Source: Costus lasius (Eukaryota; Streptophyta; Magnoliopsida; Zingiberales; Costaceae). From it: a stretch of 64,000 bases of DNA. Of the stretch, positions 44,461 to 57,945 are shown piece by piece (position 1 is the first letter of the stretch; each line of letters starts with the position of its first letter). The position numbers were made by a program, and so were the translations under genes. The stretch is from assembly GCA_027563935.2 (NCBI GenBank), contig CM050451.1, positions 98,049,565 through 98,113,564 on the forward strand. The letters are read 5' to 3'. The notes under the pieces were generated by a model. The model ran no database searches. It was not told where the DNA came from and saw nothing but the letters and a program-made list of their open reading frames with translations.

Positions 44461-45595
44461 AGATCAACGAAGGAGATTAATCAACAAAGATTCTCTTTCA
44501 ATCAGTCGAAGAGAGAATCCTGAGATGGGCGGGTTCGGATCGTCTGAACGAAGAACACAAAATCCATAAAAAATACGGAATCAGATGTACATAAGAAAAT
44601 TACCTAAATTGATCCTCACTGTCTCAGCAAAAAGGAAAGGATATCTATGATTATCATTGGGCCTTCGATCAGATTACAGGGTTCGTGTCCACTTCCTAAT
44701 CGGTCCCTCAGCAACTCTCAACACACCTCTTTCTTCCGCCATCCACATTCCACATAAGGTTAATTGGTGTGAAATCTCAGACAGTCGCTGGCTAAGAGCC
44801 CGATTGAAGTAACACCACTTTGCAAATATTTGACGCCATCTCCTCTATCGCCCCAACGGAAGGGCCATTGACAAGCGTCGCCTCCCTTTGAAACGCATCG
44901 TCTACACCATTCCACCTCCACTCAGGCGCCTCTTCCGCCTATACTCAGCAAGGCCGCCGCTTTTCCTCTTTGCTGGCTTCCTTCCTGTGTCTCAACTAGA
45001 ATCAAATTTGCAGACGCCTCCGCCTGCAGCATGCTCATCCTCTTCCCCGAAGTCTTTATCAACAAGCAAACTCCTCTCGCTAGCTGTTTCCTTACCTCCA
45101 TCGACGCCATCTCCTCAACAACCACCGAACTTGCTGCTACTTAACACAGAGGGCCACCATCGCTGGATTCATCCCTTCAGTGCCTCACTTCTGCTTCCCT
45201 TTGAGACCCAAATTGTTACAGCGATCTCCAGGGAGCAGCTCGTGGTCACCTTCACCGGAGCTTAGCAATGCCGCCGCTTCTCCTCCCTGCTAATTTCGCT
45301 CCTACGCCTCAATCGGAAGCAACTTATGGTCGCCTATCGCCTCGTCGTTATCGGGAATTCACATGAGTCAAAGAACTTTACTCTTTGACTTAGGAAATAA
45401 CAAAAAAATTAAAATAAAAAGAAAATAAATAAATAAATATGTGTGATAAAACGAGATGATATTAACAACCATGGCTGATTTAGTCTGCTTGCTAAATGAT
45501 TTGGACTTAACTCAAGTCGCAAAATGTTGACTCCAAAAGAAAATTTTTAAAACATTCTCAATAATAATAAATACTTAAAAGCCTTTTACCATCGT
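44461..45595. other. Unassigned sequence with a Ser/Pro-rich open frame
   Basis: A plus-strand frame at 44888-45265 (125 codons) is rich in Pro, Ser and Leu and contains no domain I recognise. The reverse strand has an open frame in part of the same stretch. It may be a remnant of exon or UTR sequence, but nothing supports a real gene. Confidence 0.4.
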
Positions 45596-46305
45596 GGTGA
45601 AATATTATTTGGGAGGTACGTCGACGTTTATCGTCAGGGAATAACTCCACAATATGATATTTCGTTCATCAAAGCTAAGGTATTTTTTTCAAATTTAAAT
45701 ATCCTACACACTACAAGACCGGATATTTTCCAAATTGAATTATCCAACACACAACAGGCCCGGGTAATTTTCCAAATTTAAATTATTCAACAAGCTGTGA
45801 GACCGAGTAATTTTCTCAAATTTAAATATTTAATATGCCGCAAGGCCTGATATTTTATCCAACAAGCCGCAAGGCTGGGTAACTTTCTCAAATTTAAATA
45901 TCCAACATGCTGCAAGGTCAGATATTTTCCAAATTCAAATTATCCAACATGGCGTGAGGCCGGGTAATTTTTCAAATTTAAATATCCAACATGCTGCAAA
46001 GCCAGATATTTTCCAAATCAAATTATCCGACACACCGTAAGGCCAGATAATTTTCCAAATTGAAATATCCAATACACCGCAAGGCTGAATATTTTCCAAA
46101 TTCAAATTATCTAACATGCTGCGAGGCCGGATTTTTCTTCTTCTTGAAAGGCCGGATATTTTTTCAAATTCAAATTATCCAACATGCCACGAGGTCGGGT
46201 AATTTTTCAAATGCTTTAATGCATCACAATAAAATATTGTTTGGGAGGTGCGTACATCGAAATCTACCATCGGGGCGTAACTCCTCAATATGACATGGCA
46301 CCGCC
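45596..46305. repeat. AT-rich minisatellite with duplicated flanks
   Basis: About a dozen degenerate units of roughly 40-50 bp follow the pattern aaggccgg(a/g)ta-ttttccaaattnaaat-tatccaacatgc at about 45690-46215. Related segments flank the array on both sides: 45602-45665 (ttgggaggtacgtcgacg to caatatgatat) and 46229-46295 (ttgggaggtgcgtacatcg to caatatgacat). Confidence 0.8.
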
Positions 46306-47180
46306 AAGGCCAGATATCCTCAAAATTCAAATATCTAATAAGCCATTGCAAGACCAAACATTTGACAAATATAAGTTGTCGAAATTGATAGAGGCTCTTT
46401 TCTTTCATCGCATATGTATCATGTCAAATCATGTATTTTCATAATTTTTATGAATAATATTGTTTTGTCTTTTATTTTATTTAATAGTATAGATCTCTTA
46501 ATCAAAGGTGTCCTGACTTCAGGGGTAATTAATAATGAGTGCTTGGGCTCATTGGAAGCTAGAACCCATTAAATAAAAAATCTTATTTATCATAAGATGA
46601 ATTTGAAAATGGTTATATTATATTTTTAATATAATACCTTTTCACCCCACCTCTTTGTGTTTATTCATTTTTGTTGCCTAGATAGTTTGTCAACCTACTT
46701 TTCTCAATATTAAATTCAATTTAAAATCCCCAAGATCAGTTAGAACTAAAGAAATTAGCATTGAAGGCATTAAGAAAGGAAACCATTGTTTTGGATTTTC
46801 ACAAAGCATCACAGATGACCTCATATATTAGTCCTACTGGCTTAAGTTTCATCTCATCCTTACATATATCCAAAAATTATCTCAAGAGCAATGTATTATA
46901 AATGTAAACATGTATAAAAGGAACACGTGTTTAATGGAAAAATCAGCCATCAAATTCAGGATCTCTGTGTTTTATCACTTGTATATGAAGTGCCCCCAAC
47001 AATTTCACTAATTATGAGATTAAGGATATGAAAGGAGAGCAACGGGCTAAGAGGACGTTAAAAGGACACCGTAAAAAAAAGGGAAAGATCAAAGACAAAA
47101 AAAAAAGACCGAGAGGTATAAAAGAGTTGGATAGTGTTCTATTTATTATTATTATTTTATGATTCATAGATAATGAGGGT
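46306..47180. other. Unassigned AT-rich sequence
   Basis: No gene, RNA or repeat boundary that I can support. Short open frames are scattered on both strands. Confidence 0.5.
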
Positions 47181-47720
47181 CTGCTACTTGCACCATGCGT
47201 TCCTCTCTTTTTTATGAATTTATGTTTAGTAGATAACATGAAGTAGCACATTCATCCGCTTCTCATGTGAATTCTCCTTTTTATGGATTTTCATAGTAAA
47301 TATGGATATGCTACTAGTGTCACCCTTCTCATGTGAATTCTCCTCGTTATGAATATTTTTATAGGAAATTAGCATGTGCTACTTGTATCTATATCATGTG
47401 AATTCTCCTCATTATGAATATTTCTATAGATGAGGAGAAATATAGATGAACTACTTACATCCACATAATTTTTTACTTTAGGAAATATAGATGAACTACT
47501 TTAGGAAATATATAGATGAACTACTTGTATCTATATCATGTGAATTCTCCTCATTATGAATTCTCGTTGCATCCACATGCTCTCAGTGAATTCGTCTTCT
47601 TGTGATTTTTTTACTTTAGGAAATATAGATGAACTACTTACATCCACATAATTTTCATATGAATTCCCCTTGTTTATGTAACATGGACGCGCTAATTGCA
47701 TCCATGTGTGAAATTTTTTA
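47180..47720. repeat. Degenerate tandem repeats of about 60-75 bp
   Basis: Repeated phrases are catgtgaattctcctcattatgaat, gaaatatagatgaactactt and gcatccacat, in shifting combination, about seven times. No coding role. Confidence 0.65.
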
Positions 47721-47789
47721 AAGAAGCATGAAAGTGTTAACTGCATAAAAGACCCAAACCCAGCCAATTAGGGCTTGGATTTGTTTATT

Positions 47790-48255
47790 TATAGATTACG
47801 GTGCTTCTAACTTCTAAAAATAGGTATGGTCGTGATCTCTACCTTAATTTTAGTGGTGTTGATAAAGTCGTGACCTGCCATGAGTTTCATGGCCTTGACT
47901 GTGATCTTTACTAGCTTTAAATTATTATGTCATAAAGGAAGTGACTGTATTCATGACCTTTTTAGTATGATTACCATTATAGGTATGGTTGTGATCTTTT
48001 TGAAAGCTCTGCTTTACTTGAAATTTGAGGCTCGACTTCGTCTCATCACATAGAGTTGTGTCATGACTTCAATTTCTTAAAATATATCAATTTTGGGCTC
48101 TTTTTATCTAAATTGTACAAACACAAGGAAAACTGTAAATTTTGAACAAATAAAGATATTTAAGATAAAAATAATATAAAATTGATAATTTATTATTTAA
48201 ATTAAAAGATAATAAGCACTAAATAGCTTATATAAATATAAGTCTTATCACCCAT
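47790..48255 (-). repeat. Possible gypsy LTR remnant
   Basis: The sequence has the style of the gypsy LTRs here: ggtatggtcgtgatc and catggccttgactgtgatc half-palindromes, followed by an AT-rich part ending near ttatca. It aligns with no LTR in the window well enough to fix its limits. Confidence 0.4.
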
Positions 48256-48479
48256 CATAACTGACAAGGCTCATGAAGAAGTATGAATATTTGAAGCCTC
48301 AAATTGGAAAGTAAACTCTATTGATTTGAAAAATTATGGAATTCTTGTTCAAGGAGCATAATGTTGCCAAATGGAAAATTTTCTAATACCTCCAACTTGG
48401 GGTATAAGGAACCAAATGAAGAAGTATATAAATCAATAGAAAGGACAATGACCTACACTAGTCAATTTCATTCGCATAC
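48256..48479. other. Short unassigned sequence left of G4
   Basis: This lies between the possible LTR remnant and the G4 LTR. No feature recognised. Confidence 0.4.
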
Positions 48480-48829
48480 TGTTGTGTCTGCAAGTGCACG
48501 GATACTCGAAGTAATAATTAAGATATCGAATCACAGAGACCTCGTTTATCAAGTACCGAATAATCAATTTCTTACTAGCTAGGTAGTCGGAAATATGACA
48601 GCAAATTATCGAAAGCTACATGAAAATATCAGAGAGAGAAACTAGGACTAGGGTTTCATCCACCTTAATTTCAATGACTAGATATGAAATACATGTTAGT
48701 CAGTCTAATTTTATTATGATAAAGATATAATTTACTTCATAAAGAAATCATCTCACTATCGTGTAGATAATTTATAAAGAACTAATCCTCACTCTCATGC
48801 AGGATTTATTCAATGTTAAATATAAGTAA
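48480..48829 (-). repeat. G4 3' LTR, terminal part
   Basis: tgttgtgtctgcaagtgcacgg is the inverted counterpart of the end of G3. C3 interrupts the LTR at 48829, and the five bases agtaa repeat at 57941-57945. Confidence 0.85.
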
Positions 48830-50512
48830 TGTTGGGATATGCCCTTAAGGCTAATGTTTGAGGCCTTGGGTTATTGTCAGTATCATGTATAAACTATGTA
48901 TATGTTTTATAAAGGCAATTGTTGTTATTCAGATTGTTACATTATCTGCTGCTGTATGTATACTTCTGAATAATGTCTCAGTGATGTTCAGCTTAGCTGA
49001 TGTTAAGTGTTGTCCTTAGTCGAGATATCTTGGTGAACATGAGACAGCCTTGATATGATTGAGACTAATATGTGTTCTGATCTTATAGGATGCTTCGAGT
49101 ATGGAATGAGATTTAGACACATAGGTACATTGGACGTACTGGACTGACCCTACTTAGGATATTCAATTGTTTGTCACAATGTGAATAATCCTTGTATGCA
49201 AGCAAGTGGCATATTCCCTCTGACTTGAGATCACTTATGTTTCTAAGTGATGATTGGCATTGTCTTGAGGTAATTCAATATCATTTGAAAGATAATGGTT
49301 AAGGATTATCTTGGATGGTGGGCATGAGTCATGTTAGGGCACTAGTGATAGATATAGGATTGCCTCTCCTAGATGGAGTGTGATGTTCTAAAGGGCCCCC
49401 TGGATGAGATGGTTGAGAAAGTGTATGGCCATACCCAGATGACTATGTTCATCTGATCTAACCATTCTCATCGTGTTGGAATTACAGGTTTGACACGCTT
49501 GTCCAACAAGAACATCCAGTGGCAAAGGGAACATGTATGCCCAGTGAATTGGATTCACACTTGTGCTGTGTTTTGGGAGTAGTCTTGGAAGACTCTTTCC
49601 TTCATATCGGGAGACAGTGATGTGTTGCTAGATACCCCTCTCTGATCGTGATAACGTAAGTTATCGTTACCGACATTGAAGGAAACCCTTAGGATCGCAC
49701 AATTTGATGATATGGCTTACCTATGTCAGATCGTGTGGACTGGAATTATTCTAGTTCTGTTTAAAACAATTTAAACTCTGATTGGAAGTGAGATCTAGTC
49801 TGATCATGTTTGATTGATTAGGACATATGATCGGTAAGCTTCGATCGGGAGAATTGATGCTTGATCGTAAAGATCAAGAGATTCAATGAGATGTGTGGTT
49901 AGATCTTGAGCCATTTGGTTCGAAGAGATCCAAACCATAGCTGGTTCGATTTGGTCCTTGAACCAAATGAATTGGACCGGTTCACTTAGGGTGAACGCAT
50001 GGTTCAATTAAGAGGAGATTTTCGAATGTTTATGGGGAGTTAATGAGAGGAAGTTACATATCGATTTTGCTATTAGTCATGGTAACCGAACCTTCCTTTT
50101 TGGGCTCTTCCCTTCACGGTTTCGATTGTAACTCTCCTCTCCTCTTTGTCTTTGGGTGGTATGTGGAATAGACCTTCTTGACGAAAAGAAAAAAGGGGAA
50201 GACCGGCTAAGGGGGTGCACATCTCCTCTCCAAGACTCGATCAAAGAATCCTTGGCGACTTGCTAGCACAAGTAGCGCAAGGAAGGAAGCCTATCTCATC
50301 CTGTGTGCGATTCCTTCGGAGAAGAGGCACTCGCCCCTTTCCTTCTTCCAAGCCACCACTCAAATCATGGCTATGGTAACATCCTTAAATTGTTTTACAA
50401 GTCTTCAAGGTTGATTATATTATCAAGTCATGCGATTAGAAATGGACTCCTAGATTTCATACTTGCTGAAAACAAAATTTTGGAATGATGCATGTTATCT
50501 AGGTTGCCTTTT
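48830..50512 (+). repeat. C3 5' LTR
   Basis: It starts tgttgggatatgccc and ends about ttgcctttt, before agtggtatcagagc. The end is unusual: no CA is present. Because agt follows in both the interior and the flank, the exact last base cannot be fixed. Confidence 0.93.
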
Positions 50513-50514
50513 AG

Positions 50515-50526
50515 TGGTATCAGAGC
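50515..50526 (+). other. C3 primer binding site, initiator tRNA-Met
   Basis: tggtatcagagc, just after the LTR. Confidence 0.94.
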
Positions 50527-52349
50527 AAGGTTTTTGGCTTGATACATATGATTGCCTTCTTGTGATCCATGTTTGTTTTATGCTTTTGGTAGATCTACTA
50601 GATGCGCATGCTTTAGTCATCATGCGAAAATACATGCCATATGTTAGATGTATTTTGTTCACAATGAAGCTTGCGCATGTGATGTTTGTTTGCGCTTTTT
50701 ATAAAAGTTTTCAATCAAAACTTAACATCATGCGCGACCCTCACCTAGATCTATCTAAGCGCCTACTTCAAATACTTAGACGGGTTAACAGTGTTAAAAT
50801 CGTTAGTCATGTCTGGACCCAATAGCCTAATCAGACCATCTGACAGCCTAGATGGGTCGGCCAGATAGCACCTGTGCGCGAGCTATATAGGTGGCTATAG
50901 GCCGACTGCAGAAGGGCGTGTAGCCATGTCTGATTGAGGCGCCTAGTGAACGATCATGGTTATGGCCCGGGGTCACACCCGCTTGCCAGAAATCATGTGG
51001 GACGTTCAGCCCTTAAGGCATGCATAGTTGACCATGTGGTCGACGCAAGTCAGTTATGACTGGGTGCATGCAAGGGCAGTGGGTCTGACTTGTTCTAACG
51101 AGTGGATACCTGTTAATGGACCGTTGTAAGGTAGTAGGGCACATAAGGAAATAAAATTGATGCCATGGGGTTTTTCCAAAATTTTATTTCTATTTGGATC
51201 ACATGTATGCATGTTTAACATGTTGAATGGGTGTTTATTTAATCTTATGTGGGCTGCCCTTCTTTTCTTTTTGTGTGCTGTGCTGGGGCCTGCGTGCCTG
51301 GAATTAAATATAAATTTTGCTGTGATCTGCGAATCACACTTTAAATTTATGAAAATGTATAATTGACCTGCGAGTCAAACTATGTCTAGATAGATTAAAA
51401 TGTAATTTGATCAGACATGAGCACAGAGCACACATGGCAGAGGCGCTTGCAGCAAGTGACTTCACCAGGTGGGAAGTCTAGAGTTTGACTCTAGAGCAGG
51501 CGCATATTGCCTGGAGGGCATTTGGGCCCGGGCTGGGCCAGATGAAGTATAAGAGTCCCATAAAGAGCTCAAGTGAAGACTTTTGTGAAACTAGGGTTTT
51601 ATTTAGGCTTTTATGGGCGTTTACCACATAAGATAATTTTGCTTTCTGCTTAATGTTTTAAGTAATATTAGCACAAGCATATTTATTCTTCTGCTATCAC
51701 CATAGAATTTGCATGATAGTAAGAAGATAAAAGACCGTTAAAATCCAACGTTAATATCAAGCTCGATTGCTTTCTGACGCGAAACCTCACTGTTTTGACT
51801 ATCGTTGGGGCCGTGTTGTACCCACTCAGTGGGCACGCCCAGCTATCTTCAGATAGTGCGCGATTACACCTACATGCTACAGAGAAGGGATTCATCGCTT
51901 CTCGTTGCTCAGCATAGCACGTGGTGGTCCAGGGAGTAGGTCGGGTCAGCTTGACCATATATGCTACATAATGAGCAAATGATAGCTATATGGAGGCAGC
52001 CATCTGAGGAATCAGAGACTGTGTTGTACCAACTCAGTTGGCACAGTCTTCTGGATTGCCTAGATGAAGGGGAATCGCATGGGTTGGCGATTGGCATGGA
52101 TAGCCTACCAGTGACTAGTGCTTGAACTCTCTGTGTATCTTATCTCGCCTGAGCGGGACGCGGAGATCAAGTATGAAATCTGGATCCCATCTCACTAAAA
52201 GAGTTTTACTCTTTCGAACTGTTTTATTGGATTTTTCAGTCAGATAAAATAGTGAGAAAAGAATCACTCTTAAGTCCTGGAATAATTCTAACATGGATAC
52301 TGACCTTGTTGTTCTTGCTATGTTGTAGATTCCGGCAGCAACGAACACC
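50527..52349 (+). other. C3 untranslated leader with structured elements
   Basis: It is homologous to the C1 and C2 leaders but more diverged. The three-hairpin array is kept: 51286-51299 (loop CTGCGT), 51321-51338 and 51363-51378 (loop CTGCGA). The bulged hairpins are kept too, at 51812-51837 and 52017-52048, while the surrounding sequence differs at many sites. Confidence 0.82.
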
Positions 52350-55300
52350 ACAGGGCTCAATTTGCGATCCATATTGGAAAGGGAGAAGTTTGCTGGGCCA
52401 AACTTCTCAGACTGGTACAGACAGCTTAAGATTGTTCTTAAAGCTGAGAGGAAGCTGTATGTCCTAGAGTCGGCAATACCGGCTCAACCCGCTGCGAACG
52501 CCGCAAGGGCGGTTCGAGACGCTTATGAGAAGCACGTCAGTGATAGTACTGATGTCGCTTGCCTTATGCTTGCGTCAATGACGCCCGAGCTCCAGCGTCA
52601 GCATGAGGACTTATCTACTATTGATATTATAGTAAATCTCAAAATGTTGTATGCTGCACAGGCAAGGACAGAACGCTATAACTTGACAAAACTTTTCTTT
52701 CATAGCAAACTGACTGAAGGGAGTCCAGTGGGAGCTCATGTACTCAAGATGATTGGGTACAAGGAGGCTCTAGAGAAACTGGGACATACCATCAATCAAG
52801 AACTTGTTATAGATATTATCCTGCAGTCTCTCCCGGCTTCTTTCGATCCGTTCATCATTAATTTTAATATGAACAAGATCGACTGTACTCCGGCAGAGTT
52901 ACTGAACATGCTCTGCACCACAGAGCAAACTCTTGAGAAGGGGAAGCCTTCATCCTCTGTCTTAATGGTTCCTTCAAGGAATAAGAAGAAAGGGAAGAAG
53001 GGCAAAGCCCATATCAAGAGCTACAACAAGGCTTTGAAACAAAAGGTGAAGCGGTCAAAGGACAACAGATGCTTCCATTGTGGCCAGCTGGGTCACTGGA
53101 AGAAGGACTATAGAGCGCTCCAAGGAGAGAAGAAGGGAAGTAAGCCTTTCACTTCTGGCTCAGGTATTTACGTGACTGAAGTCATGGTTGCTTCTTCTAT
53201 ATCATGGGTGTTGGACACTACATGTGGAGTTCACATTTGTTCAAATGTACAGGAACTCAAGAGAAGAAGACAGGTGGGACAGCATGAGGTGGACCTACGA
53301 GTTGGAAACGGGGCACGGGTTGCTGCTGTTGCTGTAGGAGAATATCACATCTCTTTACCATCTGGTTTTGTATTAGAACTTGACAATTGTTATTTTGTGC
53401 CAAGCATAACAAAGAATATTATCTCTATTCCTGCTCTTGTCAGGAAAGGTTTTTCTTTTGAATGCAAAACTACACAGTGTTGTATTTCATATGATAATAT
53501 TGTTTATGCGACTGGGTCGATTAACAATGGGTTATACATGTTGGACATGGAATGTTCTATACAACAGATTGATAACAAGAAAGCCAAGTATGCTGATGAC
53601 AGCACCTTGTTATGGCATAGTCGTTTAGGCCATATTAATAAGAAGCGCATTAATCGGTTGCATGACCATGGGCTGCTGGGATCATTCTCCTATGAGGAGC
53701 TTGATACGTGCAAAGCTTGTTTAATGGGTAAAATGACGAAGACTCCTTTTACAAATAAAGGTGAAAAGGCTTCAAGTTTACTTGACCTTATTCACAGTGA
53801 TGTGTGTGGGCCGTTTAGTAAACATGCCAGAGGTGGCTATTCATACTTCATTACTTTTACTGATGATTTCAGAAGGTATGGTTATGTCTATCTAATGAGA
53901 CATAAGAGTGAATCTTTTGACAAGTTCAAGGAGTTCAAAAATGAAGTACAAAATCAGTTAGGCCGAAATATCAAGGTACTTCGTTCAGATCGAGGTGGAG
54001 AATACTTGAGTCGAGAGTTTACTGACTATCTGAAGGAGTGTGGGATCATCTCACAGCTCACTCCGCCAGGAACACCGCAATGGAATGGTGTGTCCGAGAG
54101 GAGAAATAGAACCTTATTGGATATGGTTCGTTCTATGATGAGTCAGGCTACTCTACCTTACTCCTTTTGAGGATTTGCACTGGAAACAGCTGCAAAGGTG
54201 CTAAACCGAGTGCCATCCAAGGCCGTTTCAAAGACACCATATGAGTTATGGTATGGGAAACAGCCGAGCTTGACATTTATCAAAATCTGGGGTTGCGAGG
54301 CTTATGTCAAAAAGCTCACCTCTGGGAAACTGGAGAACAGATCAGATAAATGTATCTTTGTCGGTTACCCTAAAGAAACTAGGGTTATTATTTCTACGAT
54401 CCCAAAGAGAACAAAGTATTTGTTGCTCGAACGGCTATTTTTCTTGAGAAGGAATTTCTTCTGCAAGAGGCCAGTGGGAGAGAAATAAAGCTGGATGAAA
54501 ATCCAGAAGAGGGACAAAGTAGTCAAGCTCAGTTGGATGAGCCTGAGCCAATAGATCAGGTTACTATTCAACCTGAGGCTCAGATATCACGGGAACCGCG
54601 TAGATCGGGAAGGATCCATCGTCAGCCTGAGCGCTATGACGGAGTCTACATCCTTAATGATGAACCCCTCACTTATGCGGATGCGGTCAGTGGACTGGAG
54701 TCAGCAAGATGGCTTGAAGCTATGCGAGCCGAGATGGATTCCATGTCAGATAACCAAGTTTGGGATTTGGTTGATCCGCCTCCGGGAGTAATCCCTATAG
54801 GCTGTAAGTGGATCTTCAAGAAGAAGAAAGACATGGATGGTAACGTGGTTACCTATAAGGGCAGGCTAGTTGCGAAAGGTTTCAAACAAATCTACGGGAT
54901 AGATTATGATGAAACTTTCTCTCCTGTAGCCATGTTCAAGTCCATTCGAATTATTCTCGCGATAGCAGCATATTATGATTATGAGATCTGGCAAATGGAT
55001 GTGAAGACCGCTTTCCTTAATGGAAAACTGGAAGAGGATGTGTATATGACACAGCCTGAAGGTTTCATCAATCCATCAAAACGTCATAAGATATGCAAAT
55101 TAAAGAAGTCCATTTACAGACTAAAACAAGCATCGAGAAGCTGGAATATTCGCTTTGATGAATCAGTTTGTGAATTTGGTTTCATCAAAAATGAAGATGA
55201 CCCGTGTGTATATAAAAGGTTTAGTGGGAGCGTGATTACTTTCCTAGTCCTCTACGTCGATGATATTTTAATCATTGGAAACGATATTCCTGAACTGCAT

Positions 55301-56236
55301 GCAGTCAAGGCATAGTTAAGAAAATGTTTCCAGATGAAAGATTTGGGAGAAGCAGCCTATGTATTAGGTGTGGAGATCTACAGAGATAGATCTAATAGGC
55401 TTCTCGGGCTATGCCAGAGTACTTACATCGATAAGGTCCTGGAGAGATTCCATTTAGAAAATTCTAAAAGAGGATATCTTCCAGTCAAACATGGTCTGAA
55501 TCTTTCAAAGAGCCAGTGTCCTCAAACACAGTCTGAGAAAGATGAAATGGACAATACGCCTTATGCTTCGGCTATTGGGTCCATCATGTATGCGATGTTG
55601 TGTACTCGCCCAGACGTCGCTTACGGGTTAAGCGTGACCAGTCGGTTCCAAGGTAATCCAGGGAAGGAACACTGGATTGCAGTCAAGAATATTTTGAAAT
55701 ATCTTCGGAGAACCAAAGATATGTTCTTGATTTATGGAGGTCAGGAAGAACTCAGTATTGAAGGATATACTGACGCTTCGTTCCAATCTGACCAAGACGA
55801 TTTCCGATCGCAATCAGGCTATGTTTTTAGCTTGAATGGAGGAGCAGTGGTGTGGAAAAGTTTCAAACAATCAATTGTTGCTGATTCCACAACAGAAGCC
55901 GAGTATGTTGCAGCCTCAGAAGCATCAAAGGAGGCAGTGTGGATTCGTAAGTTCGTTCAAGAACTTGGTGTTGTTCCTTCGAGTGCAGACCCATTGGTTA
56001 TCTTCTGTGATAACACTGGAGCGATTGCACAAGCAAAGGAACCACGGTCACACCAGAAGTCCAAGCACATACAGAGAAGGTTTCATTTGATCCGTGAGAT
56101 CATAGATCGAGGAGAGATCAAGATCTGCAAGGTTCATACAGATGACAATCTAGCTGACCCACTTACAAAGCCTCTGGCGCAGCAGAAGCATGAGAAGCAC
56201 TGTAATAATATGGGCTTGAGATTTCTCAACCATTAG
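52350..56236 (+). pseudogene. C3 gag-pol polyprotein, multiply broken
   Basis: The ancestral start codon position (52350) reads ACA instead of ATG. The frame is otherwise open through gag, but the zinc knuckle's last cysteine is Tyr (GHWKKDY). The protease-like motif is LDTTCG. Stops are TGA at 54168-54170 and TAG at 55313-55315, both at Trp codons in C1 and C2. A one-base deletion near 54378 (actaggg for actaaggg) shifts the frame between integrase and the region before reverse transcriptase. Reverse transcriptase (YVDDILIIGND), RNase H and the C-terminus FLNH are well preserved after the shift, ending at TAG 56234-56236. Confidence 0.95.
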
Positions 56237-56243
56237 TTTAAGT

Positions 56244-56256
56244 GCAAGTGGGAGAT
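56244..56256 (+). other. C3 polypurine tract
   Basis: gcaagtgggagat directly before the 3' LTR, identical to C2. Confidence 0.85.
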
Positions 56257-57940
56257 TGTTGGGATATGCCCTTAAGGCTAATGTTTGAGGCCTTGGGTTA
56301 TTGTCAGTATCATGTATAAACTATGTATATGTTTTATAAAGGCAATTATTGTTATTCAGATTGTTACATTATCTGCTGCTGTATGTATACTTCTGAATAA
56401 TGTATCAGTGATGTTCAGCTTAGCTGATGTTAAGTGTTGTCCTTAGTCGAGATATCTTGGTGAACATTAGACAGCCTTGATATGATTGAGACTAATATGT
56501 GTTCTGATCTTATAGGATGCTTCGAGTATGGAATGAGATTTAGACACATAGGTACATTGGACGTACTGGACTGACCCTACTTAGGATATTCAATTGTTTG
56601 TCACAATGTGAATAATCCTTGTATGCAAGCAAGTGGCATATTCCCTCTGACTTGAGATCACTTATGTTTCTAAGTGATGATTGGCATTGTCTTAAGGTAA
56701 TTCAATATCATTTGAAAGATAATGGTTAAGGATTATCTTGGATGGTGGGCATGAGTCATGTTAGGGCACTAGTGATAGATATAGGATTGCCTCTCCTAGA
56801 TGGAGTGTGATGTTCTAAAGGGCCCCCTGGATGAGATGGTTGAGAAAGTGTATGGTCATACCCAGATGACTATGTTCATCTGATCTAACCATTCTCATCG
56901 TGTTGGAATTACAGGTTTGACACGCTTGTCCAACAAGAACATCCAGTGGCAAAGGGAACATGTATGCCCAGTGAATTGGATTCACACTTGTGCTGTGTTT
57001 TGGGAGTAGTCTTGGAAGACTCTTTCCTTCATATCGGGAGACAGTGATGTGTTGCTAGATACCCCTCTCTGATCGTGATAACGTAAGTTATCGTTACCGA
57101 CATTGAAGGAAACCCTTAGGATCGCACAATTTGATGATATGGCTTACCTATGTCAGATCGTGTGGACTGGAATTATTCTAGTTCTGTTTAAAACAATTTA
57201 AACTCTGATTGGAAGTGAGATCTAGTCTGATCATGTTTGATTGATTAGGACATATGATCGGTAAGCTTCGATCGGGAGAATTGATGCTTGATCGTAAAGA
57301 TCAAGAGATTCAATGAGATGTGTGGTTAGATCTTGAGCCATTTGGTTCGAAGAGATCCAAACCATAGCTGGTTCGATTTGGTCCTTGAACCAAATGAATT
57401 GGACCGGTTCACTTAGGGTGAACGCATGGTTCAATTAAGAGGAGGTTTTCGAATGTTTATGGGGAGTTAATGAGAGGAAGTTACATATCAGTTTTGCTAT
57501 TAGTCATGGTAACCGAACCTTCCTTTTTGGGCTCTTCCCTTCACGGTTTCGATTGTAACTCTCCTCTCCTCTTTGTCTTTGGGTGGTATGTGGAATAGAC
57601 CTTCTTGACGAAAAGAAAAAAGGGGAAGACCGGCTAAGGGGGTGCACATCTCCTCTCCAAGACTCGATCAAAGAATCCTTGGCGACTTGCTAGCACAAGT
57701 AGCGCAAGGAAGGAAGCCTATCTCATCCTGTGTGCGATTCCTTCGGAGAAGAGGCACTCGCCCCTTTCCTTCTTCCAAGCCGCCACTCAAATCATGGCTA
57801 TGGTAACATCCTTAAATTGTTTTACAAGTCTTCAAGGTTGATTATATTATCAAGTCATGCGATTAGAAATGGACTCCTAGATTTCATACTTGCTGAAAAC
57901 AAAATTTTGGAATGATGCATGTTATCTAGGTTGCCTTTTT
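56257..57940 (+). repeat. C3 3' LTR
   Basis: It matches 48830-50512 with about nine substitutions and one extra T at its end, followed by agtaa. Confidence 0.95.
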
Positions 57941-57945
57941 AGTAA

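Larger units (their letters stand above)
48830..57940 (+). mobile_element. C3, Ty1/copia LTR retrotransposon, full length, decayed
   Basis: It is inserted in the G4 LTR with agtaa on both sides. LTRs of 1683 and 1684 bp differ at about nine sites plus one T in a run, by eye, so it is older than C2. It has a PBS, leader, gag-pol and purine tract in the expected order. Gag-pol has lost its start codon, carries two stops and one frameshift, and is not functional. Confidence 0.97.

Noticed and set aside
44888..45265. A 125-codon Ser/Pro-rich open frame
   Set aside because: No domain, no codon or splicing support, and an antisense frame is open in part of it. I leave it unassigned.
47531..47767. 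Minus-strand open frame in the 47-kb repeats
   Set aside because: It runs through degenerate tandem repeats and matches no family.
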